Numbered from the stretch's first letter, positions 9,411 through 18,142 are shown. The stretch is 64,000 nt of DNA from an uncultured Lachnospiraceae bacterium (GCA_944383265.1 CALWOX010000009.1:1-64000), one strand, 5' to 3'. Notes: generated by a model not told the origin, from the sequence alone. Translations and numbers: made by a program.

Positions 9411-9439
9411 ATTGACCGCAAAAAAGACAGGCGGTCAAA
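9411..9439 (-). terminator. Terminator of the NusG-II domain gene
   Basis: On the minus strand TTGACCGC and GCGGTCAA form an 8-base stem with an 11-base loop, followed by TGTTTTAAAAT. Confidence 0.65.
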
Positions 9440-9451
9440 TCCGACACAAAA

Positions 9452-9973
9452 TCAGTAAGGCTCCACACTGACTATAAGTCTGTGGGGAAGGCATACAATT
9501 GTCTCTGTATCATATGATATAAGGCCCTCATTCATGCAGACGCGATCGGGACAGTCGGCCTTTATACAGCTTATACCACCGCCTGAAACAAGGAAGCTGT
9601 TTGAGCCCAGGGAGGAGGAAAGCTCAAAGGAAAAGCCCCGGTCATCGCACTCCTCATTTTTTAGCTCTGTATCAGAGGGGGCGGATATGAGTTCAAGGGA
9701 ATTTCGGGCATATTCCGGATCATCCGAAAGAGCCACGGAGAGCACATCCTCACCGTCAACGCTTATTACAGCCCTTAATTCGGCACTTTGGCCTGAGGCC
9801 GCGTTCTCATAGGCCGCATTTTCAAAAAATATGCCTTTAAAGCCGCCTTTTGTAATAAAAATAAGACATGCCGCCACAACGAGAAGAACTGCTGTAAGAA
9901 GGATATCATTTTTTTTAAAGATCCCGATCTTTGCAATATCTTTCTTAAAAAGATCATCCTTATTTTTTTCCAT
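9452..9973 (-). CDS. NusG domain II-containing membrane-anchored protein
   Basis: A 173-residue protein with a short basic cytoplasmic N-terminus, one membrane segment (about 24-44) and an external NusG-II domain (PF07009). The diagnostic C-terminal pattern is ADCPDRVC ... ISYDTETIVCLPHRL, where two cysteines (in CPDRVC) and a third near the end are conserved. Members commonly sit beside Gx-type transporters and are thought to act in electron transfer or cofactor supply, without a proven function. Here it lies divergently from the Gx gene at 10166 instead of in the same operon. Confidence 0.85.
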   Translation of the reverse strand: MEKNKDDLFKKDIAKIGIFKKNDILLTAVLLVVAACLIFITKGGFKGIFFENAAYENAASGQSAELRAVISVDGEDVLSVALSDDPEYARNSLELISAPSDTELKNEECDDRGFSFELSSSLGSNSFLVSGGGISCIKADCPDRVCMNEGLISYDTETIVCLPHRLIVSVEPY

Positions 9974-10041
9974 GTATCTGAATCATCCTTTCCATGCGCT
10001 GTCAAAAAATAATACCCTGTATCGGAATGAACAAAAAGTCT

Positions 10042-10069
10042 TTGATATAAGACTGTCAGATGCTATAAT
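10042..10069 (+). promoter_or_regulatory. Promoter of the Gx transporter gene
   Basis: TTGATA (10042-10047), 16-base spacer, TATAAT (10064-10069) with an extended TGC before it. The start point should fall near 10076, giving a leader of about 90 bases that carries a short open frame. Confidence 0.8.
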
Positions 10070-10118
10070 ATTATCGGCATCATAAAGCATTATAATTTTA
10101 AAACAGCGAGGAAGAAAG

Positions 10119-10166
10119 ATGTTTTTAATAAAAGCCGGTATTTTTCCTTTTAAGGGTGAGCTGTGA
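10119..10166 (+). CDS. Small upstream frame coupled to the Gx transporter (15 codons)
   Basis: A candidate leader peptide of 15 residues (MFLIKAGIFPFKGEL). It has its own ribosome site GAGGAAG (10108-10114, five bases before the ATG), and its stop codon overlaps the ATG of the transporter as TGATG. The arrangement suggests translational coupling. No homology can be claimed for so short a peptide, and it may be a regulatory frame and not a working product. Confidence 0.4.
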   Translation: MFLIKAGIFPFKGEL

Positions 10167-10672
10167 TGGACATAAGACACAGGGCATACCGCCCCGCTTT
10201 TTACGGGCTCATGACGGCTCTTGCCATGGTCCTTTCATATCTTGAGAGCCTGCTCCCACCCTTGGGGATCCCCGGAGCAAAGATAGGGCTTCCAAATATA
10301 GTCACCGTAGTAGGACTTTATACAGTGGGATACAAGGCCACGGCAGCCATAAGCCTTTTGAGAATAGTTCTTACAGGTCTTACCTTCGGAAATCCGTCAA
10401 TGATGATATACTCATTCTTCGGGTGGGTCCTCAGCATGGCTGTCATGCTTATCACAAAAAGGACGGGACTTTTTTCGCCTGTGGGCGTCAGCATTTGCGG
10501 AGGTATAACCCACAATATCGGCCAGCTTATATGTGCGTCTCTTGTCATGGAGAGCACTGCAGTATTTGCGTACTTTCCGGCGCTGCTTCCTGCGGGCATA
10601 ATAGCGGGAGCCCTGATAGGGATAGCGGGAGGCATATTAGCCGAGAGATCAAAATATTATTTCAGACCGTAA
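10166..10672 (+). CDS. Gx transporter family protein (Hpre_diP_synt_I type)
   Basis: A 168-residue membrane protein with about five segments. The family (PF07456) was once labelled heptaprenyl diphosphate synthase component I but is an S-component-like ECF transporter. The family signature is the N-terminal ALAMVLSYLESLLPP, followed by PGAKIGLPNIVTV. It probably imports a small precursor across the membrane; substrate unknown. GTG 10163 is possible, but ATG 10166 is preferred for its spacing from AAGGGTGAG. galT begins 30 bases after its stop, which suggests co-transcription. Confidence 0.85.
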   Translation: MDIRHRAYRPAFYGLMTALAMVLSYLESLLPPLGIPGAKIGLPNIVTVVGLYTVGYKATAAISLLRIVLTGLTFGNPSMMIYSFFGWVLSMAVMLITKRTGLFSPVGVSICGGITHNIGQLICASLVMESTAVFAYFPALLPAGIIAGALIGIAGGILAERSKYYFRP

Positions 10673-10701
10673 TAACAGAAAACAGGTCAGGGGAGATGTC
10701 T

Positions 10702-12291
10702 ATGAGAGAGATCGATATACTTATTGAAAAGCTTATTGAGTATGGAAGGCTTACAGGCCTCATAAGTGAGGAGGATGAGATATATTCAAGAAACCGCCTC
10801 CTGGAAAAGCTTCACGAGGATGAGTTTAACGAGCCTGAGGAGAGACCTTGTGTAAGCGTTGAGGAGCTTCCGGATATACTGGGTGGGCTCTGCGATATTG
10901 CCTGTGAGCGCGGGCTTATAGCAGACAACACAGTTACAATGAGAGACCTTTTTGATACAGAGCTCATGAACTGTCTTATGCCCAGACCCTCTGAGGTCAT
11001 AAGGGAGTTTAAGGAAAGGTACGAGGTATCACCCAAGGAAGCTACAGACTTTTTCTACAAGCTTTCTCAGGATTCCGATTATATAAGAAGATACAGGATA
11101 AAAAAGGATCTCAGATGGAAGACGGAGACAGAGTATGGGGAGCTTGATATCACCATTAATCTCTCAAAGCCTGAGAAGGATCCCAAGGACATAGCCGCGG
11201 CAAAGAAGATGAAGCAGTCCGGATATCCCAAGTGTCTTTTATGCAAGGACAATGAGGGCTATGCGGGACGCGCAAACCATCCCGCCAGAGCAAATCACCG
11301 GATAATACCTCTTGAGCTCTGCGAGAGCAAGTGGGGATTTCAGTATTCACCTTATGTATACTATAACGAGCACTGCATAGTGTTCAATTATGAGCATGTG
11401 CCTATGAAGATAAGCGGAGACACCATGAGGAGGCTTTTTGAGTTTGTAAAGCTTTTCCCTCACTATTTCCTCGGCTCAAACGCGGATCTTCCCATAGTAG
11501 GAGGCTCTATCTTAACTCACGACCACTTCCAGGGAGGAAACTACGAGTTTGCCATGGCAAAGGCGGGCTTTGAAAAGCTCTATGCCACTCCCGCCGGATT
11601 TTCAGGTGAGACAGAGGCGGGAATAGTTCATTGGCCTATGTCCGTATTGAGGCTTCGGTCAAAGGACAGCGACGAGCTCTGCAGACTCGGAGAGCATGTG
11701 CTCTCAAAGTGGAGAGAATATACTGATGAGGCGGCTATGGTATATGCATATACAGACGGTGAGCCTCACAATACAATAACGCCTATCGCAAGGTTCAAGG
11801 ACGGCTATTATGAGCTGGACCTTGTTTTGAGAAACAATCTCACCACCAAGGAGCATCCTTTGGGACTTTATCATCCCCATGAAAAGCTTCACCATATTAA
11901 GAAGGAGAATATAGGACTTATAGAGGTAATGGGACTTGCCGTTCTTCCCGCAAGACTGAAAAAAGAGATGGCAGAGCTCGGAGAGACAGCGGTAAATGAG
12001 CTTAAAAAGTCGGAGGGATTATCTTCGTCTGAGAGAGCGGCGGCAGTGAGAAGTGCCCTTTCAGGAAACGAGGAGCTTAAAAAGCATGCCGAGTGGGCTG
12101 AGGAGATCATAAAGGAAAGGCTCGATAAGGGAGAGAACATAGATACTGAAACTATAGACAGTATACTCCATGAGGAGATAGGAAAGACCTTCAAGGAGGT
12201 GCTTGAGGATGCGGGCGTCTACAAGTGTACTCCCGAGGGCAGAGAGGCCTTTGACAGGTTCCTTACAGCATGCGGATTCGGAAAAATGTGA
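10702..12291 (+). CDS. galT: UDP-glucose--hexose-1-phosphate uridylyltransferase, type 2
   Basis: A 529-residue cytoplasmic enzyme of the Leloir pathway, moving UMP from UDP-glucose to galactose 1-phosphate. It belongs to the Firmicutes type-2 family (Bacillus GalT is about 510 residues), which lacks the classic HPH motif. The conserved core ILTHDHFQGG (about 272-281) holds the nucleophile region. Of two nearby ATGs, 10702 is chosen because AGGGGAG (10689-10695) lies six bases before it but touches the one at 10696. No galK or galE is near, so the rest of the pathway lies elsewhere. Confidence 0.95.
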   Translation: MREIDILIEKLIEYGRLTGLISEEDEIYSRNRLLEKLHEDEFNEPEERPCVSVEELPDILGGLCDIACERGLIADNTVTMRDLFDTELMNCLMPRPSEVIREFKERYEVSPKEATDFFYKLSQDSDYIRRYRIKKDLRWKTETEYGELDITINLSKPEKDPKDIAAAKKMKQSGYPKCLLCKDNEGYAGRANHPARANHRIIPLELCESKWGFQYSPYVYYNEHCIVFNYEHVPMKISGDTMRRLFEFVKLFPHYFLGSNADLPIVGGSILTHDHFQGGNYEFAMAKAGFEKLYATPAGFSGETEAGIVHWPMSVLRLRSKDSDELCRLGEHVLSKWREYTDEAAMVYAYTDGEPHNTITPIARFKDGYYELDLVLRNNLTTKEHPLGLYHPHEKLHHIKKENIGLIEVMGLAVLPARLKKEMAELGETAVNELKKSEGLSSSERAAAVRSALSGNEELKKHAEWAEEIIKERLDKGENIDTETIDSILHEEIGKTFKEVLEDAGVYKCTPEGREAFDRFLTACGFGKM

Positions 12292-12357
12292 TTTTTAAGG
12301 CTTGATTTATTGGAAAAATGTGTTTTAAACTGACCTGAAACATTGAAAAAATTTGTC

Positions 12358-12405
12358 ATACAAAGAGCTTCGCGGGATATTTATCCTTTGCGAAGCTCTT
12401 TGTAT
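12358..12405. terminator. Hairpin terminator between galT and the PsiE-like gene
   Basis: ATACAAAGAGCTTCGC pairs with GCGAAGCTCTTTGTAT, a stem of up to 16 bases. The flanking T runs are modest on both strands. It sits between convergent genes and can serve both. Confidence 0.75.
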
Positions 12406-12470
12406 ATGCTTGTTTATATACTTATATGTTGCTTGATCGGACTGCCGTCATCGGCATGAAGCTCCGGGCA

Positions 12471-12986
12471 TTACTTTGCATCGCTCTTTTCTTTTTCGGG
12501 TTTGGAATCGGACTTTTTTGAATGAAATTCAAGCCTGTTGTCCTTATCAAGCTGTGATACAAAAAGGTACTTCCTTATGACAAAGAGCACAGCCACAGCC
12601 AGTATTCCCAGAAGCATCTCCATCTGGGACATATGCTCGATTATGAGCTCTCTCGTTATGGCTATGAGGAGTATCTCCACAATAGTATCAAGAGTCTGAT
12701 TGCACAGCACTCGTATGAGCTCCACAGCGATTATGATATTTATGGTGTATTTAAGAAATTCTATAAGGCTGTCGGAGTCGATATCCGTGAGCTGAGAAAG
12801 CTGGATAGGTGTGCTCCAGAGAGTTATAATTATGCCTATTATTATCATGAACGCTACAAAATATTGTATGCAGACAGACAGTATATATATGATGTGTCTG
12901 AGCTTTGCAAGCCGTCTGCTCTCGGACTCAGTAAGTCCGCCTGAGGTCTCATTAAAATCCTTTTTTTGCTGATTTCTGCCAAACAT
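12471..12986 (-). CDS. PsiE-like four-helix membrane protein
   Basis: A 171-residue protein with four predicted membrane helices between about 30 and 145 and charged ends; the C-terminal 25 residues are rich in K, S, D and E. The pattern fits the phosphate-starvation-inducible PsiE family (PF06146), whose molecular function is not known. The ATG at 12986 follows a strong GGGAGGT; the frame upstream of it is not used. It is a monocistronic gene with a -10 element TATAAT on the minus strand at 13019-13014. Confidence 0.65.
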   Translation of the reverse strand: MFGRNQQKKDFNETSGGLTESESRRLAKLRHIIYILSVCIQYFVAFMIIIGIIITLWSTPIQLSQLTDIDSDSLIEFLKYTINIIIAVELIRVLCNQTLDTIVEILLIAITRELIIEHMSQMEMLLGILAVAVLFVIRKYLFVSQLDKDNRLEFHSKKSDSKPEKEKSDAK

Positions 12987-13013
12987 AACTACCTCCCGAA
13001 AATCATTGAAAAT

Positions 13014-13019
13014 ATTATA
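13014..13019 (-). promoter_or_regulatory. -10 element of the PsiE-like gene
   Basis: Minus-strand TATAAT with an extended TGC, and TTGTGC 18 bases upstream as a possible -35. Confidence 0.5.
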
Positions 13020-13055
13020 GCATAGGAATTTGAGGGCGCACAAGGAAAAACCCGC

Positions 13056-13085
13056 TTGCCTTAGGACAAAAAGGGGTTATATAAT
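13056..13085 (+). promoter_or_regulatory. Promoter of the prmA-nnr-rsmE operon
   Basis: TTGCCT (13056-13061), 18-base spacer, TATAAT (13080-13085). The start point would lie about 27 bases before the prmA start. Confidence 0.6.
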
Positions 13086-13118
13086 ATTCCAAAAGCAAAG
13101 AACCGGGAGAGACAGATC

Positions 13119-14186
13119 ATGAAATGGAAAAAGTTTACTATATATACAACTACAGAGGCGGAGGACATCATAAGCAGCATGCTCTGTGACCTTGGAGTGG
13201 AGGGCGTCCAGATAGAGGACAATATCCCCCTCACCGAGGCCGACACAAAGGGCATGTTCATAGACATACTTCCCGAGCTTCCTCCTGATAACGGAAGCTC
13301 AAGGCTGAGCTTCTTTTTGCATGAGACTGAGGACGGAACTGAGAGTTCTTCACATGACAAAGACAATGCATTTGAAGGCGGAAGGGATGATTCATACACT
13401 GTAAATGACAGGATATGGAGCCCTGAGGAGACTGAAAAGCTCATTGAGGATATAAAATCCGAGCTTGAAGCGATGCGTGCTTACACAGACATAGGCGAGG
13501 GCAGGATAGAGGTGAGCGAGACTGAGGACACCGACTGGATGAACAACTGGAAGAAGTTTTTCAAGCCCTTCACTGTAGGTGATATCCTCATAAAGCCAAC
13601 CTGGGAGGAAATTCCCGAGGAATACAGGGGAAGAGACGACATTACAGTAATAGAGATGGACCCCGGAACAGCCTTCGGAACCGGAAGCCACGAGACGACT
13701 CAGCTCTGCATAAGACAGCTTAAAAAGCACGTAAAGTCGGAGATGGAGGTCCTTGATATAGGCACAGGCAGCGGAATACTCGGAATAGCCGCCTTAAAGC
13801 TCGGCGCAGGCAGGGTCACGGCCACAGACCTTGACGACAACTGTACAGACGCGGTATGTGAGAACCTTATAGCGAACCTAATCCCTGCGGACAGATTCAA
13901 GCTCTATATAGGGAATGTCATAGGGGACAAGGAGACCGAGGACAAGGTAGGCTATGATAAATATGATCTCGCTGTGGCCAATATCCTTGCGCCCGTGATA
14001 GTAATGCTTGCGGCGGAGGGTTGCGTGGACAGGTTTGTGAAAAAGGGAGGAATATTTATAACCTCGGGAATCATAGACCTTAAGGCAAAGGATGTAAGAG
14101 AGGCCTTCATGAAAAATCCCGCATGGGAGATAATAGAAGAGACAAATCAGGGAGAGTGGGTAAGTATAACTGCAAAGAGGCGGTAA
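13119..14186 (+). CDS. prmA: Ribosomal protein L11 methyltransferase
   Basis: A 355-residue SAM-dependent enzyme that trimethylates ribosomal protein L11. The N-terminal substrate-recognition domain ends near TDWMNNWKKFFKPF, and the methyltransferase core has motif I LDIGTGSGILGIAALKLGA (about 208-226), preceded by the family mark MDPGTAFGTGSHETT. It is about 40 residues longer than usual; the extra sequence is an acidic, serine-rich stretch around residues 65-95 in the N-terminal domain. nnr starts two bases after its stop. Confidence 0.95.
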   Translation: MKWKKFTIYTTTEAEDIISSMLCDLGVEGVQIEDNIPLTEADTKGMFIDILPELPPDNGSSRLSFFLHETEDGTESSSHDKDNAFEGGRDDSYTVNDRIWSPEETEKLIEDIKSELEAMRAYTDIGEGRIEVSETEDTDWMNNWKKFFKPFTVGDILIKPTWEEIPEEYRGRDDITVIEMDPGTAFGTGSHETTQLCIRQLKKHVKSEMEVLDIGTGSGILGIAALKLGAGRVTATDLDDNCTDAVCENLIANLIPADRFKLYIGNVIGDKETEDKVGYDKYDLAVANILAPVIVMLAAEGCVDRFVKKGGIFITSGIIDLKAKDVREAFMKNPAWEIIEETNQGEWVSITAKRR

Positions 14187-14187
14187 A

Positions 14188-15984
14188 ATGAAAGAGATAA
14201 TCACAGGAAGACTGGCAAAGAGGATCGACGGGATAGCTATAAATGAGTTGGGGATACCATCCCTTAAGCTCATGGACAGTGCCGCAGAAGCGGTGGCGGA
14301 CACAGCCAAAGAGGCGGCAGTACGTATAATGACTACCGGGAAGATCATAAATGGAGGGCTGAAGGAGGACTCGGATAAATCCGATATAAGCATCCGCGTG
14401 TTTGCGGGAGCAGGCAACAACGGAGCCGACGGAGTTCTCTGCGCAGTAAAGCTCATAAAGGCGGGGTATACCGATACAGAGGTTTATTTTTGCGGAAAAG
14501 AGGAGAAAGAGAGCCCTGAGTTTAAGATACAGAAGGCGGAGCTCCTCTCTCTCGGAAAGAGTCTTCACGATTTCAGAAAAGTTCTCGGAGAAAAAGAGAC
14601 TTTACCGGAAGCGGATGATAACAGGGACCAAACGGGAAGCCCTGAGTGCGGAGAGAAAAATGCTGATATTATCATAGACGCGCTTTTCGGCATAGGCCTT
14701 ACAAGAGAGGTAAAAGGCGATTTTTCGGAGTGCATAGATATAATGAACCGCGCAAAGGGCGGCGGAGCGTTCATAATATCCGTTGATGTTCCCTCCGGAC
14801 TAAACTCTGACACAGGGGAAAATATGTGTAAAAGGCCTGTTGCGGCGGATATTACAGTCACCTTCGGGTATGCAAAGACCGGCTTTTATATGGGATACGG
14901 CTACGGAAATTGCGGAGAGATAAGAGTTAAGGATATAGGCTACCCCGAGGGCATACTTCCCGAGGATGAGGAATCCCGTCAGGACGTACTTTATATGCAG
15001 GAAGACTCGGACATACAGGCCATGAGGCTTTCGGAAAGAGACATACGAGCCAATAAATCAGACTATGGAAAGCTTGTGATAGCGGCAGGCTCCGAGGGCA
15101 TGGCGGGAGCGGCATTTTTCAGCGGCCTTGCGGCCTTCAAAACAGGCGTGGGTATGGTGAAATACCTTGGGCCTGAGGAAAACAGAGGCATATTGCAGAT
15201 CTTGCTTCCCGAAGCTATGTATGATTCGGCCGGAGAGGATTTGGAGGAGCTTTCATGTGATAACAAGGGTTCAGATGAGCTTTCATGCGATAACGAAGCT
15301 TACGCGAAGCATAATAGAAGAATTACGGATGAGAAGATTCGAAATTCCATAGCATGGGCCGGAAGAAGAGGCTGTGTAGTCCTGGGCCCGGGGCTCGGAC
15401 GTACCGAGTATGCAAGATACATGACGGAGACTGTCATAAGGCTGCTTTACGAGTACAATAATTCAGTCCATGAGGGCTCGGCGGAGAACAAAAAGCCTGC
15501 AGTATATCTCGTTGCAGACGGAGATGCTCTAAATATGATCTCAGAGAAAAAAGAGCTTCTTGACCTGCTTAAGGGCTATGCAGTGCTGACTCCCCATGTG
15601 GGAGAAATGTCGAGGCTTACAGGAAAAAGCACAGAAGAGATAAAACATGATCCTGTAGGGATTTCCCGAAAATTTTTCAATGATACCGGAATAAATATTA
15701 TATTGAAGGATAGTGTTTCTGTGATACCGGGAAAAAATAGCAAAACCTATATAAATACTTCAGGGAATGCCGCCCTTGCAAAGGCTGGTTCAGGAGACGT
15801 ACTTACAGGCATACTGGGGGCCCTTATAATGAGAGAGGGCTTCAGTGAGGAGACTATAGCTTCGGCCGCATATATACACGGAAGAGCGGGAGTCATGGCA
15901 GCCGAAAGATACGGCCTTAACGGAACACTTGCAAGGGATATAGCCGAGGCTGTTCCCGAGGCGGTAGAAGATATCAACAGATAA
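14188..15984 (+). CDS. nnr: Bifunctional NAD(P)H-hydrate epimerase / dehydratase
   Basis: A 598-residue fusion that repairs damaged NADH and NADPH hydrates. The N-terminal epimerase (YjeF_N, about 1-250) has the VFAGAGNNGADG loop and IIDALFGIGL. The C-terminal ADP-dependent dehydratase (about 280-595) has VLGPGLGR, LTPHVGEM and NAALAKAGSGDVLTGI. Typical length is about 500; the surplus sits in low-complexity insertions near 135-155, 353-385 and 425-440. One of these contains a 10-residue in-frame duplication beginning ELSCDN. The gene lies between prmA and rsmE with tight spacing. Confidence 0.95.
   Translation: MKEIITGRLAKRIDGIAINELGIPSLKLMDSAAEAVADTAKEAAVRIMTTGKIINGGLKEDSDKSDISIRVFAGAGNNGADGVLCAVKLIKAGYTDTEVYFCGKEEKESPEFKIQKAELLSLGKSLHDFRKVLGEKETLPEADDNRDQTGSPECGEKNADIIIDALFGIGLTREVKGDFSECIDIMNRAKGGGAFIISVDVPSGLNSDTGENMCKRPVAADITVTFGYAKTGFYMGYGYGNCGEIRVKDIGYPEGILPEDEESRQDVLYMQEDSDIQAMRLSERDIRANKSDYGKLVIAAGSEGMAGAAFFSGLAAFKTGVGMVKYLGPEENRGILQILLPEAMYDSAGEDLEELSCDNKGSDELSCDNEAYAKHNRRITDEKIRNSIAWAGRRGCVVLGPGLGRTEYARYMTETVIRLLYEYNNSVHEGSAENKKPAVYLVADGDALNMISEKKELLDLLKGYAVLTPHVGEMSRLTGKSTEEIKHDPVGISRKFFNDTGINIILKDSVSVIPGKNSKTYINTSGNAALAKAGSGDVLTGILGALIMREGFSEETIASAAYIHGRAGVMAAERYGLNGTLARDIAEAVPEAVEDINR
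15247..15306 (+). repeat. In-frame 30-base duplication inside nnr
   Basis: GAGCTTTCATGTGATAAC at 15247-15264 recurs with one change at 15277-15294. The unit is 30 bases and duplicates ten codons within a linker of the dehydratase half. Confidence 0.8.
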
Positions 15985-16005
15985 CAGTGAAACGGAAAGG
16001 TAAAA

Positions 16006-16776
16006 ATGCATCATTTTTTTGTAAAAAACGGGCAGATAACAGAAAAGAAAATATTTGTGGAGGGCGAGGATTATAATCACGCTGTAAATGTATTAAGACT
16101 CAGGCTCGGCGAGGAGATAATGATAAGCGACGAGGACGGAAACGATTATATCTGTGCTGTACTTGAGACCGACAGAGATAATTGCAGGCTGAACCTTGAG
16201 ATAAAGGAGAAAAAAGAGGAAAATCATGAGCTTCCATCAAGGATATATCTATTTCAGGGGCTTCCGAAATCAGATAAGATGGAGCTTATTATACAGAAGG
16301 CAACGGAGCTGGGCGTGAGCGATATCATTCCCGTAAATATGAAAAACTGCGTTGCAAAGCTTGACCCGAAAAAGGAGGAGAGCAAGCTGAGGCGCTGGAG
16401 AGCTGTTGCGGAGAGCGCGGCAAAGCAGTCAAAGAGAAGCATCGTCCCCAATATAGGCAGAGTCATGAACTTTACCGAGGCTGTAAAGCTTGCAGAAAGC
16501 TTTGATGTGAAGATACTTCCTTATGAGAGTGAGGACGGTATGGCCGGAATGGTTGAGGCTATAGTGAGCTTTTTGCCGGAGAGGGACATCGCCGTATTTA
16601 TAGGCCCTGAAGGAGGCTTCGACCCAATGGAGGTGAAATTTGCCGAAAATCACGGAGTCCTTCCCGTATCCCTGGGAAGGAGGATACTTCGCACTGAGAC
16701 CGCGGCCATAGCTGTGCTTTCAATGATAATGATAAGACTTGAGATAGCGGAAAGCATGGGATTTATGGAGGAATAG
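16006..16776 (+). CDS. rsmE: 16S rRNA (uracil1498-N3)-methyltransferase
   Basis: A 256-residue SPOUT-class methyltransferase that modifies U1498 of 16S rRNA. It has an N-terminal PUA-like domain (HHFFV ... DYNHAVNVLRLRLGEE) and the C-terminal knot with IGPEGGFDPMEV and LGRRILRTETA, which bind SAM. Length is normal. The start follows GAAAGG. Position after prmA and nnr is usual in Firmicutes. Confidence 0.96.
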   Translation: MHHFFVKNGQITEKKIFVEGEDYNHAVNVLRLRLGEEIMISDEDGNDYICAVLETDRDNCRLNLEIKEKKEENHELPSRIYLFQGLPKSDKMELIIQKATELGVSDIIPVNMKNCVAKLDPKKEESKLRRWRAVAESAAKQSKRSIVPNIGRVMNFTEAVKLAESFDVKILPYESEDGMAGMVEAIVSFLPERDIAVFIGPEGGFDPMEVKFAENHGVLPVSLGRRILRTETAAIAVLSMIMIRLEIAESMGFMEE

Positions 16777-16839
16777 GAAAAAATATAGGCGAAATCGGCA
16801 CAAAATCCCCCGTTTTTGCGAAAATAACCCGAAAAAAGG

Positions 16840-16868
16840 TTGACAGGTAAAAATTCGGGTGCTATAAA
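16840..16868 (+). promoter_or_regulatory. Promoter of the lysine riboswitch transcript
   Basis: TTGACA (16840-16845), 17-base spacer, TATAAA (16863-16868). The start point lies near 16875, about 22 bases before the aptamer. Confidence 0.85.
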
Positions 16869-16895
16869 GGTATACAAAATTCATAAAGCAGAAAC

Positions 16896-17062
16896 AGATA
16901 GAGGAGCGGATTGCTATCAGTAATCGGATCATCAAGGCAGGCTTTAGCCGATCCGATGAAAGGAGACAGCCGCCGAAACCTTATCCTTCAAAGCCGGAGG
17001 ATATGAGTTGGGCCGCAGAAATAATATTTTGCGGACTGTCACGTCTTAGTGAAGCGCTATCA
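16896..17062 (+). promoter_or_regulatory. Lysine riboswitch aptamer (L box)
   Basis: The order of conserved blocks matches the L box: GATAGAGGAGCG (16897-16908), AGTAA (16919-16923), then GAAAGGAGACAGCCGCCGAA (16958-16977), then TTGGGCC and CTGTCACG, closing with GCGCTATC. Helices can be drawn: P1 GATAG (16897-16901) with CTATC (17057-17061), P2 CGGATC (16925-16930) with GATCCG (16950-16955), and a P4-like CCGCA/TGCGG pair. A strong terminator follows at 17102-17144 as expression platform. Lysine binding should favour the terminator and shut off the ABC importer downstream. Confidence 0.92.
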
Positions 17063-17101
17063 AGGGTAAAACGAATTCAATTTCATCATTTAAGAATCTG
17101 T

Positions 17102-17144
17102 ACCGCGAAGTGTTTCAAAGACGCTTTGTGGTTTTTTTATTTTA
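17102..17144 (+). terminator. Terminator of the lysine riboswitch expression platform
   Basis: A 13-base stem starting CCGCGAAG and ending CTTTGTGG (four G-U pairs, three-base loop) is followed by TTTTTTTATTTT. It lies between the aptamer and the first transporter gene. Confidence 0.88.
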
Positions 17145-17194
17145 ATCGGAGGCTCCCGACACACTTCGGGAGACCGGAGAATGAGGAGGAAAAA

Positions 17195-18121
17195 ATGATG
17201 AAAAAGAGAACTATTGCAGGATTTATGGCAGCCGCTATGGTGATGGGACTTACAGCATGCGGATCATCCGCCGACACTCAGGAGACCACAGCCGCTCAGG
17301 GCGCTGAGACAGGAGAGAGCGCAGCCGAGGGAGAGGCTGAGGCCGAGGCATCAGGACAGTCAGGACTTGAGGACGGGGTTTTAAGCGTTGCCATGGAGTG
17401 CAGCTATGCGCCTTATAACTGGACACAGCAGGACGACTCAAACGGAGCTGTTCAGATAAAGGGAAGCAGCGACTATGCTTACGGCTATGACGTTATGATG
17501 GCAAAGCACATTGCGGAGGAACTCGGCGTAGACCTTGAGATAGTAAAATCAGACTGGGATTCACTGGTTCCCGCTGTACAGTCAGGAACAGTTGACTGCG
17601 TTATAGCAGGACAGTCCATAACCTCGGAGAGACTTCAGTCAGTAGACTTCAGCGAGCCTTACTACTATGCTTCGGTAGTAGCTGTCACAAAGAAGGATTC
17701 ACCCTACGCATCTGCACAGGGAGTGGCAGATCTCGCAGGCGCAACAGTTACAAGCCAGCAGAACACCATATGGTATGACAGCTGCCTTCCTCAGATAGCG
17801 GATGCAAACATACTTGCAGCTCAGGAATCGGCTCCTGCTATGCTTGTGGCACTTGAGGCAGGAAGAGTTGACCTTGTAGTTACGGATATGCCCACAGCTC
17901 AGGCCGCATGTGTCGCTTATCCCGACATGGTTCTCCTTGACTTCACAGGCTCGGATGACGACTTTGAGGTTTCAGAGGAGGATATAAACATCGGTATCTC
18001 CATGAGAAAGGGCAACACAGCATTAAAGGATCAGATCGATTCAGTGCTTTCAGAGCTCACTGTTGACGATTTCAATGAGATGATGGATGAGGCCATAAGC
18101 GTACAGCCTCTTTCAAATTAA
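17195..18121 (+). CDS. Amino-acid ABC transporter substrate-binding lipoprotein, probably lysine
   Basis: A 308-residue secreted lipoprotein. The signal peptide ends in the lipobox LTAC with C22 as the lipid-carrying residue, followed by a disordered Ala/Glu/Gly linker to about 55. The SBP_bac_3 domain includes the ligand-binding region VSVAMECSYAPYNW-like start and SDWDSLVPAVQSGTVDCVIAG. The frame is open from 17003, but the ATG at 17195 after GAGGAGG is the real start; the earlier part overlaps the riboswitch. The lysine riboswitch upstream makes lysine the likely substrate, which the sequence alone would not reveal. Confidence 0.93.
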   Translation: MMKKRTIAGFMAAAMVMGLTACGSSADTQETTAAQGAETGESAAEGEAEAEASGQSGLEDGVLSVAMECSYAPYNWTQQDDSNGAVQIKGSSDYAYGYDVMMAKHIAEELGVDLEIVKSDWDSLVPAVQSGTVDCVIAGQSITSERLQSVDFSEPYYYASVVAVTKKDSPYASAQGVADLAGATVTSQQNTIWYDSCLPQIADANILAAQESAPAMLVALEAGRVDLVVTDMPTAQAACVAYPDMVLLDFTGSDDDFEVSEEDINIGISMRKGNTALKDQIDSVLSELTVDDFNEMMDEAISVQPLSN

Positions 18122-18142
18122 TTAATATAAGGGGAAAATAAG

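Noticed and set aside
17003-17194. N-terminal extension of the ABC binding protein
   Set aside because: It overlaps the riboswitch and its terminator; the lipoprotein signal peptide starts at 17195 after a strong ribosome site.
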